Part shown: positions 56,573 through 64,000 of the stretch, piece after piece | Position numbering within the stretch: position 1 is the stretch's first letter | Layout: every line of letters starts with the position of its first letter | Assembly: GCA_031425525.1 (NCBI GenBank) | Contig: JANPJM010000078.1 | Coordinates: 62,001-126,000, forward strand | Reading direction: 5' to 3' | DNA length: 64,000 nt | Source: JANNMJ01 sp031425525 | GTDB taxonomy: Bacteria > Bacteroidota > Bacteroidia > Cytophagales > Hymenobacteraceae | Made by a program: the position numbers and the translations under genes | Notes under the pieces: model-generated | Told to the model about the DNA's origin: nothing | Databases searched by the model: none | The model's input: only the letters and a program-made list of their open reading frames with translations

Positions 56573-57763
56573 TTATTCCGCCGGAATGGCGGCCACGCCC
56601 GGCAGCGCCTTGCCTTCCATATATTCGAGCAGGGCGCCGCCGCCGGTGCTGATGTAGCTCACGCGGTTGGCGAAACCCATTTGGTTGACGGCCGCCGCCG
56701 AATCGCCGCCACCGATGAGCGAGTACGCGCCGCGGTCGGTGGCGCGGGCTACGGCTTCGGCCACGGCCTGCGTGCCGAGGGCAAAATTGCTCATCTCGAA
56801 TACACCCATCGGGCCGTTCCAGAGGATGGTTTGGGCACCTTCGATGGCTTGGGCGAAGGCTTCGCGGGCATCGGGGCCGAGGTCGAGGCCCATCCAGCCG
56901 TCGGGAATGTGGTGGTTGAGGGCGGTATCCTGGTCGGCGTCGTTGGCGAACCGGTCGGCGATGGTGCTGTCGATGGGCAGCAGCAGCTTCACGCCCTTCG
57001 CTTTGGCCTTCTCGATAAGCTGCCGCGCGAGGTCGAGCTTGTCGTTTTCCACCAGTGAGTTGCCGATGGAGCCGTGTTCGGCTTTGGCGAACGTGTACGC
57101 CATGCCACCGCCGATGAGCAGGGTATCCACTTTATCGAGCAGCCGCTCGATGAGTAGGATTTTGTCGGACACTTTGGCGCCGCCCATTACGGCCACGTAC
57201 GGCCGGGCGGGGTTGTCGAGGACGCGCTTGGCGGCGTCGATTTCCGCTTGCATCACGTAGCCGCTGAGGCGGTTTTCGGGGCTGAAATACTGCGCCATCA
57301 CCGCCGTGGAGGCGTGAGCGCGGTGCGCGGTGCCGAAGGCATCGTTTACGTACACATCGCCGAGTTGCGCGAGTCGTTGCGCGAAGGCCGCATCGCCGGC
57401 TTCCTCTTCGGGCTGAAACCGCAGATTTTCGACGAGCAGCAGTTCGCCGGGTTTCAGTTGGGGCGCCTGCGCGAGGGCCGTATCCAGATCAGCGGCAAAC
57501 TGTACCGGTCGCCCAAATACACGGCTCAAGTGCGGCACCAGATGCCGGAGCGAATACTTCTCGGTAGGGCCGTTTTTAGGCCGTCCCAAGTGGCTCATCA
57601 GCACCACGGCGCCGCCGTCGGCCAGAATTTTATTGATTGTCGGGATAGCTGCGCGGATGCGCGTATCGTCGGTGATGTGGTACGCGCCGTCGAGCGGTAC
57701 GTTGAAATCGACGCGCACGACGGCGCGGCGGTTGGCGAAGGAAAAGCGGTCGAAACGGGACAT
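56573..57763 (-). CDS. pgk: Phosphoglycerate kinase
   Basis: 396 residues from the ATG at 57763. N-domain substrate motifs: VVRVDFNVPLD, DDTRIRAAIPTI and LMSHLGRPK. Central VMGGAKVSDKILLIERLLDK and the nucleotide-binding LWNGPMGVFEM and GGGDSAAAVNQMG motifs follow. It transfers phosphate from 1,3-bisphosphoglycerate to ADP in glycolysis. Length is normal. It stands alone. A TATCTTCG box lies 44 nt upstream. Confidence 0.97.
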   Translation of the reverse strand: MSRFDRFSFANRRAVVRVDFNVPLDGAYHITDDTRIRAAIPTINKILADGGAVVLMSHLGRPKNGPTEKYSLRHLVPHLSRVFGRPVQFAADLDTALAQAPQLKPGELLLVENLRFQPEEEAGDAAFAQRLAQLGDVYVNDAFGTAHRAHASTAVMAQYFSPENRLSGYVMQAEIDAAKRVLDNPARPYVAVMGGAKVSDKILLIERLLDKVDTLLIGGGMAYTFAKAEHGSIGNSLVENDKLDLARQLIEKAKAKGVKLLLPIDSTIADRFANDADQDTALNHHIPDGWMGLDLGPDAREAFAQAIEGAQTILWNGPMGVFEMSNFALGTQAVAEAVARATDRGAYSLIGGGDSAAAVNQMGFANRVSYISTGGGALLEYMEGKALPGVAAIPAE

Positions 57764-57806
57764 TGCGATGGGGGAGGGGCGTAAAGTCGGGCAAGGAAAG
57801 CCGGGG

Positions 57807-57814
57807 CGAAGATA
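57807..57814 (-). promoter_or_regulatory. Minus-7 box of pgk
   Basis: Reverse strand TATCTTCG, a TAnnTTTG variant, 44 nt before the ATG. Confidence 0.5.
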
Positions 57815-57910
57815 GCCGTTGGGCGGGGGCAAATCCCGGCGTTGTTGGTCATTCGTACGTACTGATGCAACGGAACGCAGTTTCTGCGGCTTCCGCTTCC
57901 TTTTTAGCTC

Positions 57911-58342
57911 ATGTCATCATCCCTCTTCTCCCTCGTGTATCAAAGCACGCCCACCGCCCTGCTCACCGATGAGGCGCTGCGCAACGTTCTCGCCACGGCG
58001 CGGTACTTCAACAGCCACCACCGCATTTCGGGCTTGCTGCTGTACGCCCACGGCCAACTGATGCAACTGCTGGAAGGCGAGCAGGCACCAATTCGCGCGT
58101 TGTACGCCCGCATCGAGCGCGACCCGCGCCACGAAAATGTTGAGTTAATAGCCGCTGGCCCGGCCGTGCAGCGCGAGTTCCCCGACTGGGCGATGGGTTT
58201 TACCACCACCGATGCCAGTCCGTTGATGACTTCGGGCGCACTAGATGTGATCCGCCCCGATTTTCTGCTCGGCCGCGAACACAATTTTTCTGAAGCTACG
58301 CGGGCGCGGATTGAAGCTTTTCTAGTAGCGCCGATGAGTTGA
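57911..58342 (+). CDS. BLUF-domain blue-light sensor protein
   Basis: 143 residues. The BLUF fold is visible: strand SLFSLVYQSTPT with Tyr10, helix DEALRNVLATARYFNSHHRI with the flavin-contacting Asn, strand SGLLLYAHGQLMQLLEGEQ with the key Gln, then ALYARIERDPRHENVEL and the FPDWAMGF motif with the conserved Trp. The FAD-binding domain occupies residues 1-95; the rest is the usual capping helices. No output domain, so it acts by partner binding. Confidence 0.9.
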   Translation: MSSSLFSLVYQSTPTALLTDEALRNVLATARYFNSHHRISGLLLYAHGQLMQLLEGEQAPIRALYARIERDPRHENVELIAAGPAVQREFPDWAMGFTTTDASPLMTSGALDVIRPDFLLGREHNFSEATRARIEAFLVAPMS

Positions 58343-58373
58343 GCGGATGAGCAGGTGTTTCGCCATCGACCGC

Positions 58374-59531
58374 TTAATTCAACTCGGCTAATTGCTGCGC
58401 AAATTTGGCCCAGTGAGTAGAACCGGTGCGTTTACCCAAGCGCACGACGATGAAGTCTTTGCCAGGGTACACGTACACGAATTGACCGAGGATGCCCTCG
58501 GCGAAAAAGTCGGGAATTGGCACTGGCATACCGCGCCGATCTACCGGGGTTTCGCCGGACAGAGCAGCGCGGTAATCGACTCTATGGCGCCAGTGGTAAC
58601 TGTACCGATGCCCATTGCGGGCGCGGGCGGCGGAATCGAAGACAGAAGTTTCGACCCAGGCACGGGGCAGAACCTGTAGACCATCCCACTCGCCGTGCCG
58701 CAGATACAAGCGGCCGAGCTTGGCAAAGTCGCGGGCGCGGGCATTCAGGCAGCAAAAGGCTTTTTCGGTGCCATTAGGGCGGTCGAGGCTCCAAGACGCA
58801 TCGAATTCCATGCCGAGCGGCTGCCACAATTTTTCCTGTAAATAGTGGGCCAAGGGTCGGCCGGTGGCGCGCGATATGGCTATACTCAGCAGTTGCGTGT
58901 TGGCACTCTGGTACGCCAACACTTTATCGGGCGCTTGGCCGACGCGCAGATGGCGCACATAGCGGGATAAATTTCGGCCGTAGTAAAAACGCGCCACATC
59001 GCCGAACGGATTCCAATAATCCTCCCGAAATGCAATGCCCGACCGCATATTCAACAGATGCTCCAGGGTTATCCGTTGAAAGCTGGTCGAATCCAGCTCT
59101 GGCACATATTTCCGGATGGGGTCTAGCACGCTGCCAATGGCGCCTTCGGCTACCGCAACTCCCACAAGCGCCGATACGAAGCCTTTTGCTACCGAAAACG
59201 AGGGCACAGCGGAAGCCGCTTGATAGCCGTCGAAATAGTGTTCGATCAACAGCGTATCGTGCCGAATGACCAGAAATGCTACCGTCCCCGTCCTTCTCAA
59301 AAAAGATTCGAGCGAAGCGTGGCCGCGCCGGGTAACGTTGGCCGGCAGTTGCAAGATAACCGGCTGCTTGGGCTGATGAAACCGAAACGGCTCGCCCGCG
59401 CGCCGCAGCACAGGGCGTGCAGCAAATTTCTGATGGTCGCGTAAGTCGGGCACATTGTACACGACAAACCGCCCGGCGTGGCACGCCGAAAGGCCCACAA
59501 ACAACAGCATTAGCCACCTCGCATTCCGCAC
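58374..59531 (-). CDS. Serine beta-lactamase-like hydrolase, lipoprotein
   Basis: 385 residues from a GTG at 59531. N-terminal MLLFVGLSAC is a lipobox-type signal. The catalytic SxxK is in PSFSVAKGF (about 113-117), the second motif YxN-like is in LAYQSANTQL. FGDVARFYYGRNLSRYVRHL and ILGQFVYVYPGKDFIVVRLG fit class C beta-lactamase/esterase relatives. Substrate is unknown (peptidoglycan peptide or ester). A TACCTTCG box lies only a few bases before the GTG, so the start or the promoter needs care. Confidence 0.85.
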   Translation of the reverse strand: MRNARWLMLLFVGLSACHAGRFVVYNVPDLRDHQKFAARPVLRRAGEPFRFHQPKQPVILQLPANVTRRGHASLESFLRRTGTVAFLVIRHDTLLIEHYFDGYQAASAVPSFSVAKGFVSALVGVAVAEGAIGSVLDPIRKYVPELDSTSFQRITLEHLLNMRSGIAFREDYWNPFGDVARFYYGRNLSRYVRHLRVGQAPDKVLAYQSANTQLLSIAISRATGRPLAHYLQEKLWQPLGMEFDASWSLDRPNGTEKAFCCLNARARDFAKLGRLYLRHGEWDGLQVLPRAWVETSVFDSAARARNGHRYSYHWRHRVDYRAALSGETPVDRRGMPVPIPDFFAEGILGQFVYVYPGKDFIVVRLGKRTGSTHWAKFAQQLAELN

Positions 59532-59564
59532 CCCCGAAGGTAAAACGCCGCTTTTGCCCGCGCC

Positions 59565-61208
59565 CTACTCCACCACCAGCCGCCGCGTAGCCGTGCCCAC
59601 CCGCACCACGTACAGCCCCGGCGCTACCCCGCTCAAGTCGGCCTGAAGCTGACCACCCGGCCACGTACGCACCACCCGGCCCATAATATCGAGCAACTCG
59701 ATGCGGGCTTGCGGGGCGCCGGTGAGGCGCACGACGCTCCGGGCCGGGTTGGGTGAGAGGTCAAACGCCGCCCGCCGCACGGGCGCCGCCACCGCCAGCA
59801 CGCCGTTGGGCGCCACGCGCGCCACCAGCGCGAAGCCATTAGTCCAGCCAAGGGGTGAATAATGATTGCCCTCGGTACCGCCCACGTACGCATTGCCGGC
59901 GGCATCCACACCTATGCTATTACCACTGCTGCCGGCGTAGGCGGCCGAGTCGGCCACGGCCCAGCGCGCCGTGCCGGCGGCCGTCAGGCTCGCCACGAAC
60001 AGGTTATTATCGTACTGATTGGAAGGGCCGGCTAGAGTTGTAGTGCCGAAGGTGGCCGGCCCCCTCAACAGCCCCGTCATGTATACGGCGCCAGCCGGGC
60101 CGGTGGCCATCGCGTAAACTTCGCCCTGCCCGCCGCCCGTGGCCCACCCCCAGGCGCCGGTGAGCGGGTCGAGGCTGGCGACGAATAGCGCTTCCGGTGC
60201 GTAGCCAGTCAGCGAATCAGGCTCAGGCGCCGAGTGGACCAAGGTAGTGGCGCCGATAGTGAAAGTAGAGTCGAAGAAACCACCCGCTACCACTACCTGT
60301 CGGTCGTCCGCCGCCAGCGCCCTGAGCCACCCGCCCACGGGTTGCGCCCACTGCCAGGTTGTGGCCCCGCTGCCAAGGCGGGCCACGTAGCTCGCTCCAA
60401 CGGGCAGCGTGAAGGCCCCAAACCGGGCCGCCGAATCACCCCCCGTACCCGCTATGTAGGCGTTGCCGACGGCATCGAGCGACAAATAAGGCGTGGTCGG
60501 GGTGGTGGGCCAGCGATAAATCGGAGTTGGGTTTACGGCCGAAACCGCTCCACGCCACGCCCCACCGGCCGAGAGATGTGCGAGAAATAAACCCTGGCCA
60601 TCCGGCCCAACGAGTGGGTCGGTGAGGACGGTGGCGCCGAAGGCGAGCGAGTCGCTGGCGAAAACGCCCGCCACGGTGGCGGCGCCCGTCGGCGTAACGG
60701 CCAAGCCGGTGAGGTAGTCTTGGGAAGGCCCGCCGGCTGTGGTCAGCCACTGCCAGGCACCGGTGGCGCCCGACAGCCGACCGACGAACACATCGCTCCC
60801 GCCACGGCTATGGTAGGTTGTGGAACCGACGGAAAGTGAATCAGTGAACGAACCCGCCAGAAAAACGTGACCGCTGGTGTCAGTCGCAACCCGGCCGTTG
60901 TACAGCGGCAACTGGCGCGCCCACTGCCAACGGCCGGCGGCCGAAATTTTAGCCAGAAACGTGGCACCGCCGCCGCACCCGAAGTTGAAGATGTGCCCAC
61001 CCGCCTGCAAAGTAGTGGTGTCAAAAACGGCACTGCCGCAGAAATAACCGAGCAGATACGTGTTGCCGTCCAGATCGGTAGCCGAGGCGTCGCCGCTGCT
61101 GATGGTGCCGGGGGTGGCGTACCACGCGGCGTACTGCGCTCGAACCGGCGCCACCAAGCCGAACACTAATGCGACGGCCAGCAGCAGAGGCAGAAAGCGT
61201 GGGATCAT
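59565..61208 (-). CDS. Type IX-secreted SBBP/propeller-like protein
   Basis: 547 residues from the ATG at 61208. Signal peptide LPLLLAVALVFGLVAPVRAQ. About 430 residues of SBBP-like repeats with patterns such as DLDGNTYLLGYF, DTSGHVFLAGSF, AVGNAYIAGTGG and AAGNAYVGGTEG. The last about 75 residues are a type IX sorting domain: FDLSPNPARSVVRLTGAP through SGVAPGLYVVRVGTATRRL, ending VVE. It should be secreted and attached to the cell surface. The neighbour at 61335 ends in an almost identical domain. Confidence 0.88.
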   Translation of the reverse strand: MIPRFLPLLLAVALVFGLVAPVRAQYAAWYATPGTISSGDASATDLDGNTYLLGYFCGSAVFDTTTLQAGGHIFNFGCGGGATFLAKISAAGRWQWARQLPLYNGRVATDTSGHVFLAGSFTDSLSVGSTTYHSRGGSDVFVGRLSGATGAWQWLTTAGGPSQDYLTGLAVTPTGAATVAGVFASDSLAFGATVLTDPLVGPDGQGLFLAHLSAGGAWRGAVSAVNPTPIYRWPTTPTTPYLSLDAVGNAYIAGTGGDSAARFGAFTLPVGASYVARLGSGATTWQWAQPVGGWLRALAADDRQVVVAGGFFDSTFTIGATTLVHSAPEPDSLTGYAPEALFVASLDPLTGAWGWATGGGQGEVYAMATGPAGAVYMTGLLRGPATFGTTTLAGPSNQYDNNLFVASLTAAGTARWAVADSAAYAGSSGNSIGVDAAGNAYVGGTEGNHYSPLGWTNGFALVARVAPNGVLAVAAPVRRAAFDLSPNPARSVVRLTGAPQARIELLDIMGRVVRTWPGGQLQADLSGVAPGLYVVRVGTATRRLVVE

Positions 61209-61277
61209 GGAGAAAGGGAGTAACGGGCGAGTTGAAGCTGTTTCATAAGCAGCAAGAGGAGAACACGTGAAGTCACC

Positions 61278-61285
61278 CAAATGTA
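61278..61285 (-). promoter_or_regulatory. Minus-7 promoter box of the 59565 gene
   Basis: Reverse strand TACATTTG, a full consensus match, 70 nt upstream of the ATG. Confidence 0.6.
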
Positions 61286-61334
61286 AGCGTAAGAAACCTA
61301 AACTCCTCACCGTCAAATCCCCTCCGCCCGCGCC

Positions 61335-62549
61335 TTATTCCACCACCAGCCGCCGCGTAGCCCCGCCCACCCGCACTACGTACACGCCCGGTGCCACGCC
61401 GCTCAAATCGGCCTGAAGCTGCCCAGCGGGCCACGTGCGTACCACGCGGCCGGTGGCGTCGAGTAGCTCGGCTGGGGCTTGCGGGGCGCCACTCAAGCGT
61501 ACCACGTTGCGGGCCGGATTGGGGGCGAGCGTGAAGGCCGCCGCCGCACCGACCGCCGCCGGGGTGCCGGTGATGATACCCGGTAGCTGCCAAAAGTCCA
61601 TCAGGAGGTCATCGATGGAAAAATCGACACCGCCGCCGAGGTACAACGCGTTGGCAACGGCGAAAAAGACGGGTACTCCGCGGCCGATCGTACCCGGCCC
61701 CTGACCGGGGAGCACGCTTGTCCAGGTGTTGGCTGTAGCGTTGTAGCGTAACAGACTGCGGGCGGGAGTAGGCTGAGTAAAGTCGCTGATGCCTTCGGCC
61801 ACATACCCAAAACCGCCCGTTGCCAGCGCGCCGCAGTAGGCCCGCCGGGTGGGCAAATCGGCCCGGCGCGTCCACTGATTGGGGGCGGGCTCGTAGCGCC
61901 ATGTGATATCCGTCAACGTAGGAATGCCCCCTGCCCCGAAGCGCAACCCGCCGGCTACGTAACCGGCAGTGCCCAGCGCGAAGGAGGCGCTGAGGGCGGT
62001 TGCGTTGCTCGGAATGGTGGCGCGGGCCGCCCATTGGTTGGCGGTGGGGTCGTAGGCAAAAAAGTCGGTGTAAGTAATACCGGCGTCGAAATCGCCGCCG
62101 CCGCCCACGTAGCCGGTTTGTCCGATAGAAAACGCCGCCGCACCTATCCGGCCATTGCCGGGCAATGGGGCGCGGGCGGTCCAGGTATCGGTGGTGGGGT
62201 CGTACATCCAGGTTTCGTTGAGGTAGAGCGTCGGTATGGCACCACTGTACGTGGCACCACTCACTACATACGCCCGGCCGTTGACCACGAAAGAAGCCGC
62301 CGCCGAACGCCCCGCCGCCGGCAGCGGAGCGCGGGGTGCCCAGGTATCGGTGGCGGGGTCGTAGGCGCTCAAGTCGTTGTAAGCAACGTTATCGTCTTCG
62401 CCGCCGCCCACGTAGGCCACGCCGTTGATGACGAACTGGTACACCCCCGCGCGGGCCGTTATGGGGTTACGCGGTTGCCAGTTTTGCGCTATTGAAAAGT
62501 CCGAAAACAGCAGAACGAAGAGAGAAGTCAGAAGAAGCGAACGTGTCAT
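61335..62549 (-). CDS. Type IX-secreted Kelch-repeat protein
   Basis: 404 residues from the ATG at 62549. Signal peptide MTRSLLLTSLFVLLFSDFSI. Six Kelch-type repeats with xGYVGGG, YDPATDTWAPRAPLPAAGR and YDPTTDTWTARAPLPGNGR patterns form a propeller. The C-terminal sorting domain (LAPNPARNVVRLSGAP through GVAPGVYVVRVGGATRRL) is nearly the same as in the 59565 product. Cell-surface or secreted, role unknown. Confidence 0.9.
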   Translation of the reverse strand: MTRSLLLTSLFVLLFSDFSIAQNWQPRNPITARAGVYQFVINGVAYVGGGEDDNVAYNDLSAYDPATDTWAPRAPLPAAGRSAAASFVVNGRAYVVSGATYSGAIPTLYLNETWMYDPTTDTWTARAPLPGNGRIGAAAFSIGQTGYVGGGGDFDAGITYTDFFAYDPTANQWAARATIPSNATALSASFALGTAGYVAGGLRFGAGGIPTLTDITWRYEPAPNQWTRRADLPTRRAYCGALATGGFGYVAEGISDFTQPTPARSLLRYNATANTWTSVLPGQGPGTIGRGVPVFFAVANALYLGGGVDFSIDDLLMDFWQLPGIITGTPAAVGAAAAFTLAPNPARNVVRLSGAPQAPAELLDATGRVVRTWPAGQLQADLSGVAPGVYVVRVGGATRRLVVE

Positions 62550-62709
62550 TGAAGGTGTTGTCTGGAATGGAAAAAGGGTGAAGTGGAAGGGGGCAAAAAT
62601 TGCCCATGCGCTGAGGAGCCAAAACATCTGGCGTCGGTTGCCCCCCAAAGGTCGCTCGCCCGAAACACTTGCAAGCTGACGCTGCGCCATGGTTCTACTA
62701 CCCTGCGGG

Positions 62710-62717
62710 TACCTTTG
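62710..62717 (+). promoter_or_regulatory. Minus-7 box directly upstream of the ddl-like gene
   Basis: TACCTTTG, a full consensus match, only seven bases before the ATG at 62725. If it is the real promoter the mRNA would be nearly leaderless. Confidence 0.5.
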
Positions 62718-62724
62718 CCGCCTG

Positions 62725-64000
62725 ATGCTACGAGTAGGAATCTTCTTCGGCGGCCCCAGCCGCGAGCGCGAAATTTCGTTTGCCGGCGGGCGCACGGTCT
62801 TCGACAACCTTGATAAGGCGCTGTTTCAAGCGGTGCCGGTATTCGTCGATTCGCTGGGTAATTTTATCCGGCTGGAGTGGCAGTACCTGTACAAAGGCAC
62901 GATTCGCGATTTTTACCCCGCCCCGGCGCTGGTGCCGCAGTTTGCACCAGCCGCCGCCGCTGATGAGCCGTGGCAGGTGTACATCGAATCGTTAGGCGCC
63001 CTCACGCACCACGAGCAGGACACGCTGGCGCGCGCCGTTGGCGAGCCGATTCAGCCGCGCGATTTCCGCGCGCTCTTTGATTTTGCGTTCCTGACGCTGC
63101 ACGGCCCGTACGGCGAAGACGGCGCGATTCAGGGCGTTCTCGATTGGGCGGGCATTCCGTATTCCGGGGCCGGACTACTGCCGTCGGCTATCGGGATTGA
63201 TAAAATTGCGCAGAAGAAATTGCTGCGCGGAATGGGGTTCGCGACGCCCGATTTCCGCGTCGTCGCCCTCGACCAGTGGAACGCGCCCGGCGCGCGCGCG
63301 GCGCTTTTTGCGCACCTGCAAGCCGAAATCGGGTTGCCGTTCGTGGTGAAGGCGCCGCACCAAGGCAGCAGCATCGGCGTGAGCGTGGTGCCGAACGAAA
63401 GTAGCTTCGCGGGGGCCGTCAATCGGGCCTTCTTTCAACAAGAAATCACGGCCGCTGAGTGGGCGGCACACTCGCCGGAGCAAAAAAAGCACTTCGCGCG
63501 GGGGCTCTCCGACATCCGCAGCGGCATTGGCTTGCCGGTGCAGGTGGTGCCGGTAGGAGAGGAGGGTGGGGCCGTCGTGCATCACCCAGCGGCGCTGGCC
63601 GGAGCGCTCGATGCGGCGCTGCAATACGCTGATTCCGTGCGGTTACTGGCCCTGGCCGATGCCGAAACGCAGGTGCTGATTGAGCGATTTGTGCGCGGTC
63701 GCGAATTCTCGTGCATCGTGATGGAAAAACCCGATGGTGAGCCGCTCGCCTTACCGCCCACCGAAATCATCAAGGGCCAGGAAGTGTTTGATTACCGCGC
63801 CAAATACCTCCCCGGAATGGCGCGTAAAGTAACGCCGATGGACGTGCCCGCCGCCGACATTCAGCGCATCCGGGCGCGGTGCGAAGAACTGTTTCGGGCA
63901 TTCCAATTCTCGGTTTACGCGCGCCTCGATGGATTTTACGGTGCCGATGGCGAGATTTTCCTCAACGACCCGAACACTACGTCGGGGATGCTGCCGGCGT
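62725..64000 (+). CDS. ddl: D-alanine--D-alanine ligase family protein (5' part, runs off window)
   Basis: 425 codons are inside the window. The N-terminal VGIFFGGPSREREISFAGGR is the Ddl signature, followed by HGPYGEDGAIQGVLDWAGIP and YSGAG. The ATP-grasp part has PFVVKAPHQGSSIGVSVV, LIERFVRGREFSCIVME and LDGFYGADGEIFLNDPNTTS. The usual NExNT metal/substrate motif reads NDPNT here. The family joins two D-alanines for peptidoglycan. It is longer than classic Ddl (about 310-370 residues), so a related ligase with another substrate is possible. Confidence 0.8.
   Translation, partial: MLRVGIFFGGPSREREISFAGGRTVFDNLDKALFQAVPVFVDSLGNFIRLEWQYLYKGTIRDFYPAPALVPQFAPAAAADEPWQVYIESLGALTHHEQDTLARAVGEPIQPRDFRALFDFAFLTLHGPYGEDGAIQGVLDWAGIPYSGAGLLPSAIGIDKIAQKKLLRGMGFATPDFRVVALDQWNAPGARAALFAHLQAEIGLPFVVKAPHQGSSIGVSVVPNESSFAGAVNRAFFQQEITAAEWAAHSPEQKKHFARGLSDIRSGIGLPVQVVPVGEEGGAVVHHPAALAGALDAALQYADSVRLLALADAETQVLIERFVRGREFSCIVMEKPDGEPLALPPTEIIKGQEVFDYRAKYLPGMARKVTPMDVPAADIQRIRARCEELFRAFQFSVYARLDGFYGADGEIFLNDPNTTSGMLPA

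Overview
The window looks like a chromosome segment of a GC-rich member of the Bacteroidota, most likely Cytophagales (Hymenobacter-like). This rests on a TonB-dependent receptor with a carboxypeptidase-like N-domain, two proteins ending in type IX secretion sorting domains, secreted beta-propeller proteins, many TAnnTTTG-type minus-7 promoter boxes, and few Shine-Dalgarno sequences. The genus is an inference.

Left chromosomal part (1-12.4 kb): a TonB receptor running off the edge, a secreted propeller protein, tRNA-Leu, hscB, a small monooxygenase-fold protein, a lipoprotein, a membrane protein beside a roadblock/LC7 protein, an unknown cytoplasmic protein, a large hybrid histidine kinase converging on a LytTR response regulator, a deletion scar of an outer-membrane receptor, and a small exported protein. 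Interspersed inverted-repeat elements sit between these genes.

Middle (12,391-48,318): a complete-looking prophage of about 35.9 kb in the 3' end of tRNA-Arg(CCG), bounded by a 35-bp direct repeat. The tyrosine integrase lies at the left end. A long leftward late operon (33.2 to 14.5 kb) carries a nuclease, an RHH protein, terminase small and large subunits, tail-chaperone-like, collagen-like fibre, gp10-like, two tail proteins, tape measure, prohead protease/scaffold, major capsid, portal, connector-like protein and holin. Many genes are coupled by TAATG or ATGA overlaps. The tail-before-head order is unusual. A rightward early region (33.6-38.9 kb) holds related small proteins separated by look-alike RNA hairpins, an RHH protein and a divergent protein with family-A polymerase-like motifs. 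A cargo region (39-48 kb) holds a PD-(D/E)XK-like protein, a large exported MORN-like/coiled-coil protein divergent from an XRE regulator, several unknown gene pairs, a SHOCT protein and an HNH-AP2 endonuclease. No endolysin was recognised.

Right chromosomal part (48.3-64 kb): tRNA-Arg, ohr, sucC, a LolD-type ABC ATPase, an annealing-like protein, recQ, a frameshifted Rpn-family nuclease, an exported protein, pgk, a BLUF photoreceptor, a serine beta-lactamase-like lipoprotein, two type IX-secreted propeller proteins and the 5' part of a ddl-like ligase.

The best candidates for something undescribed are the polymerase-like protein with its upstream 25-bp repeats, the early paralogue family with covarying hairpins, and the cargo gene pairs of the prophage.
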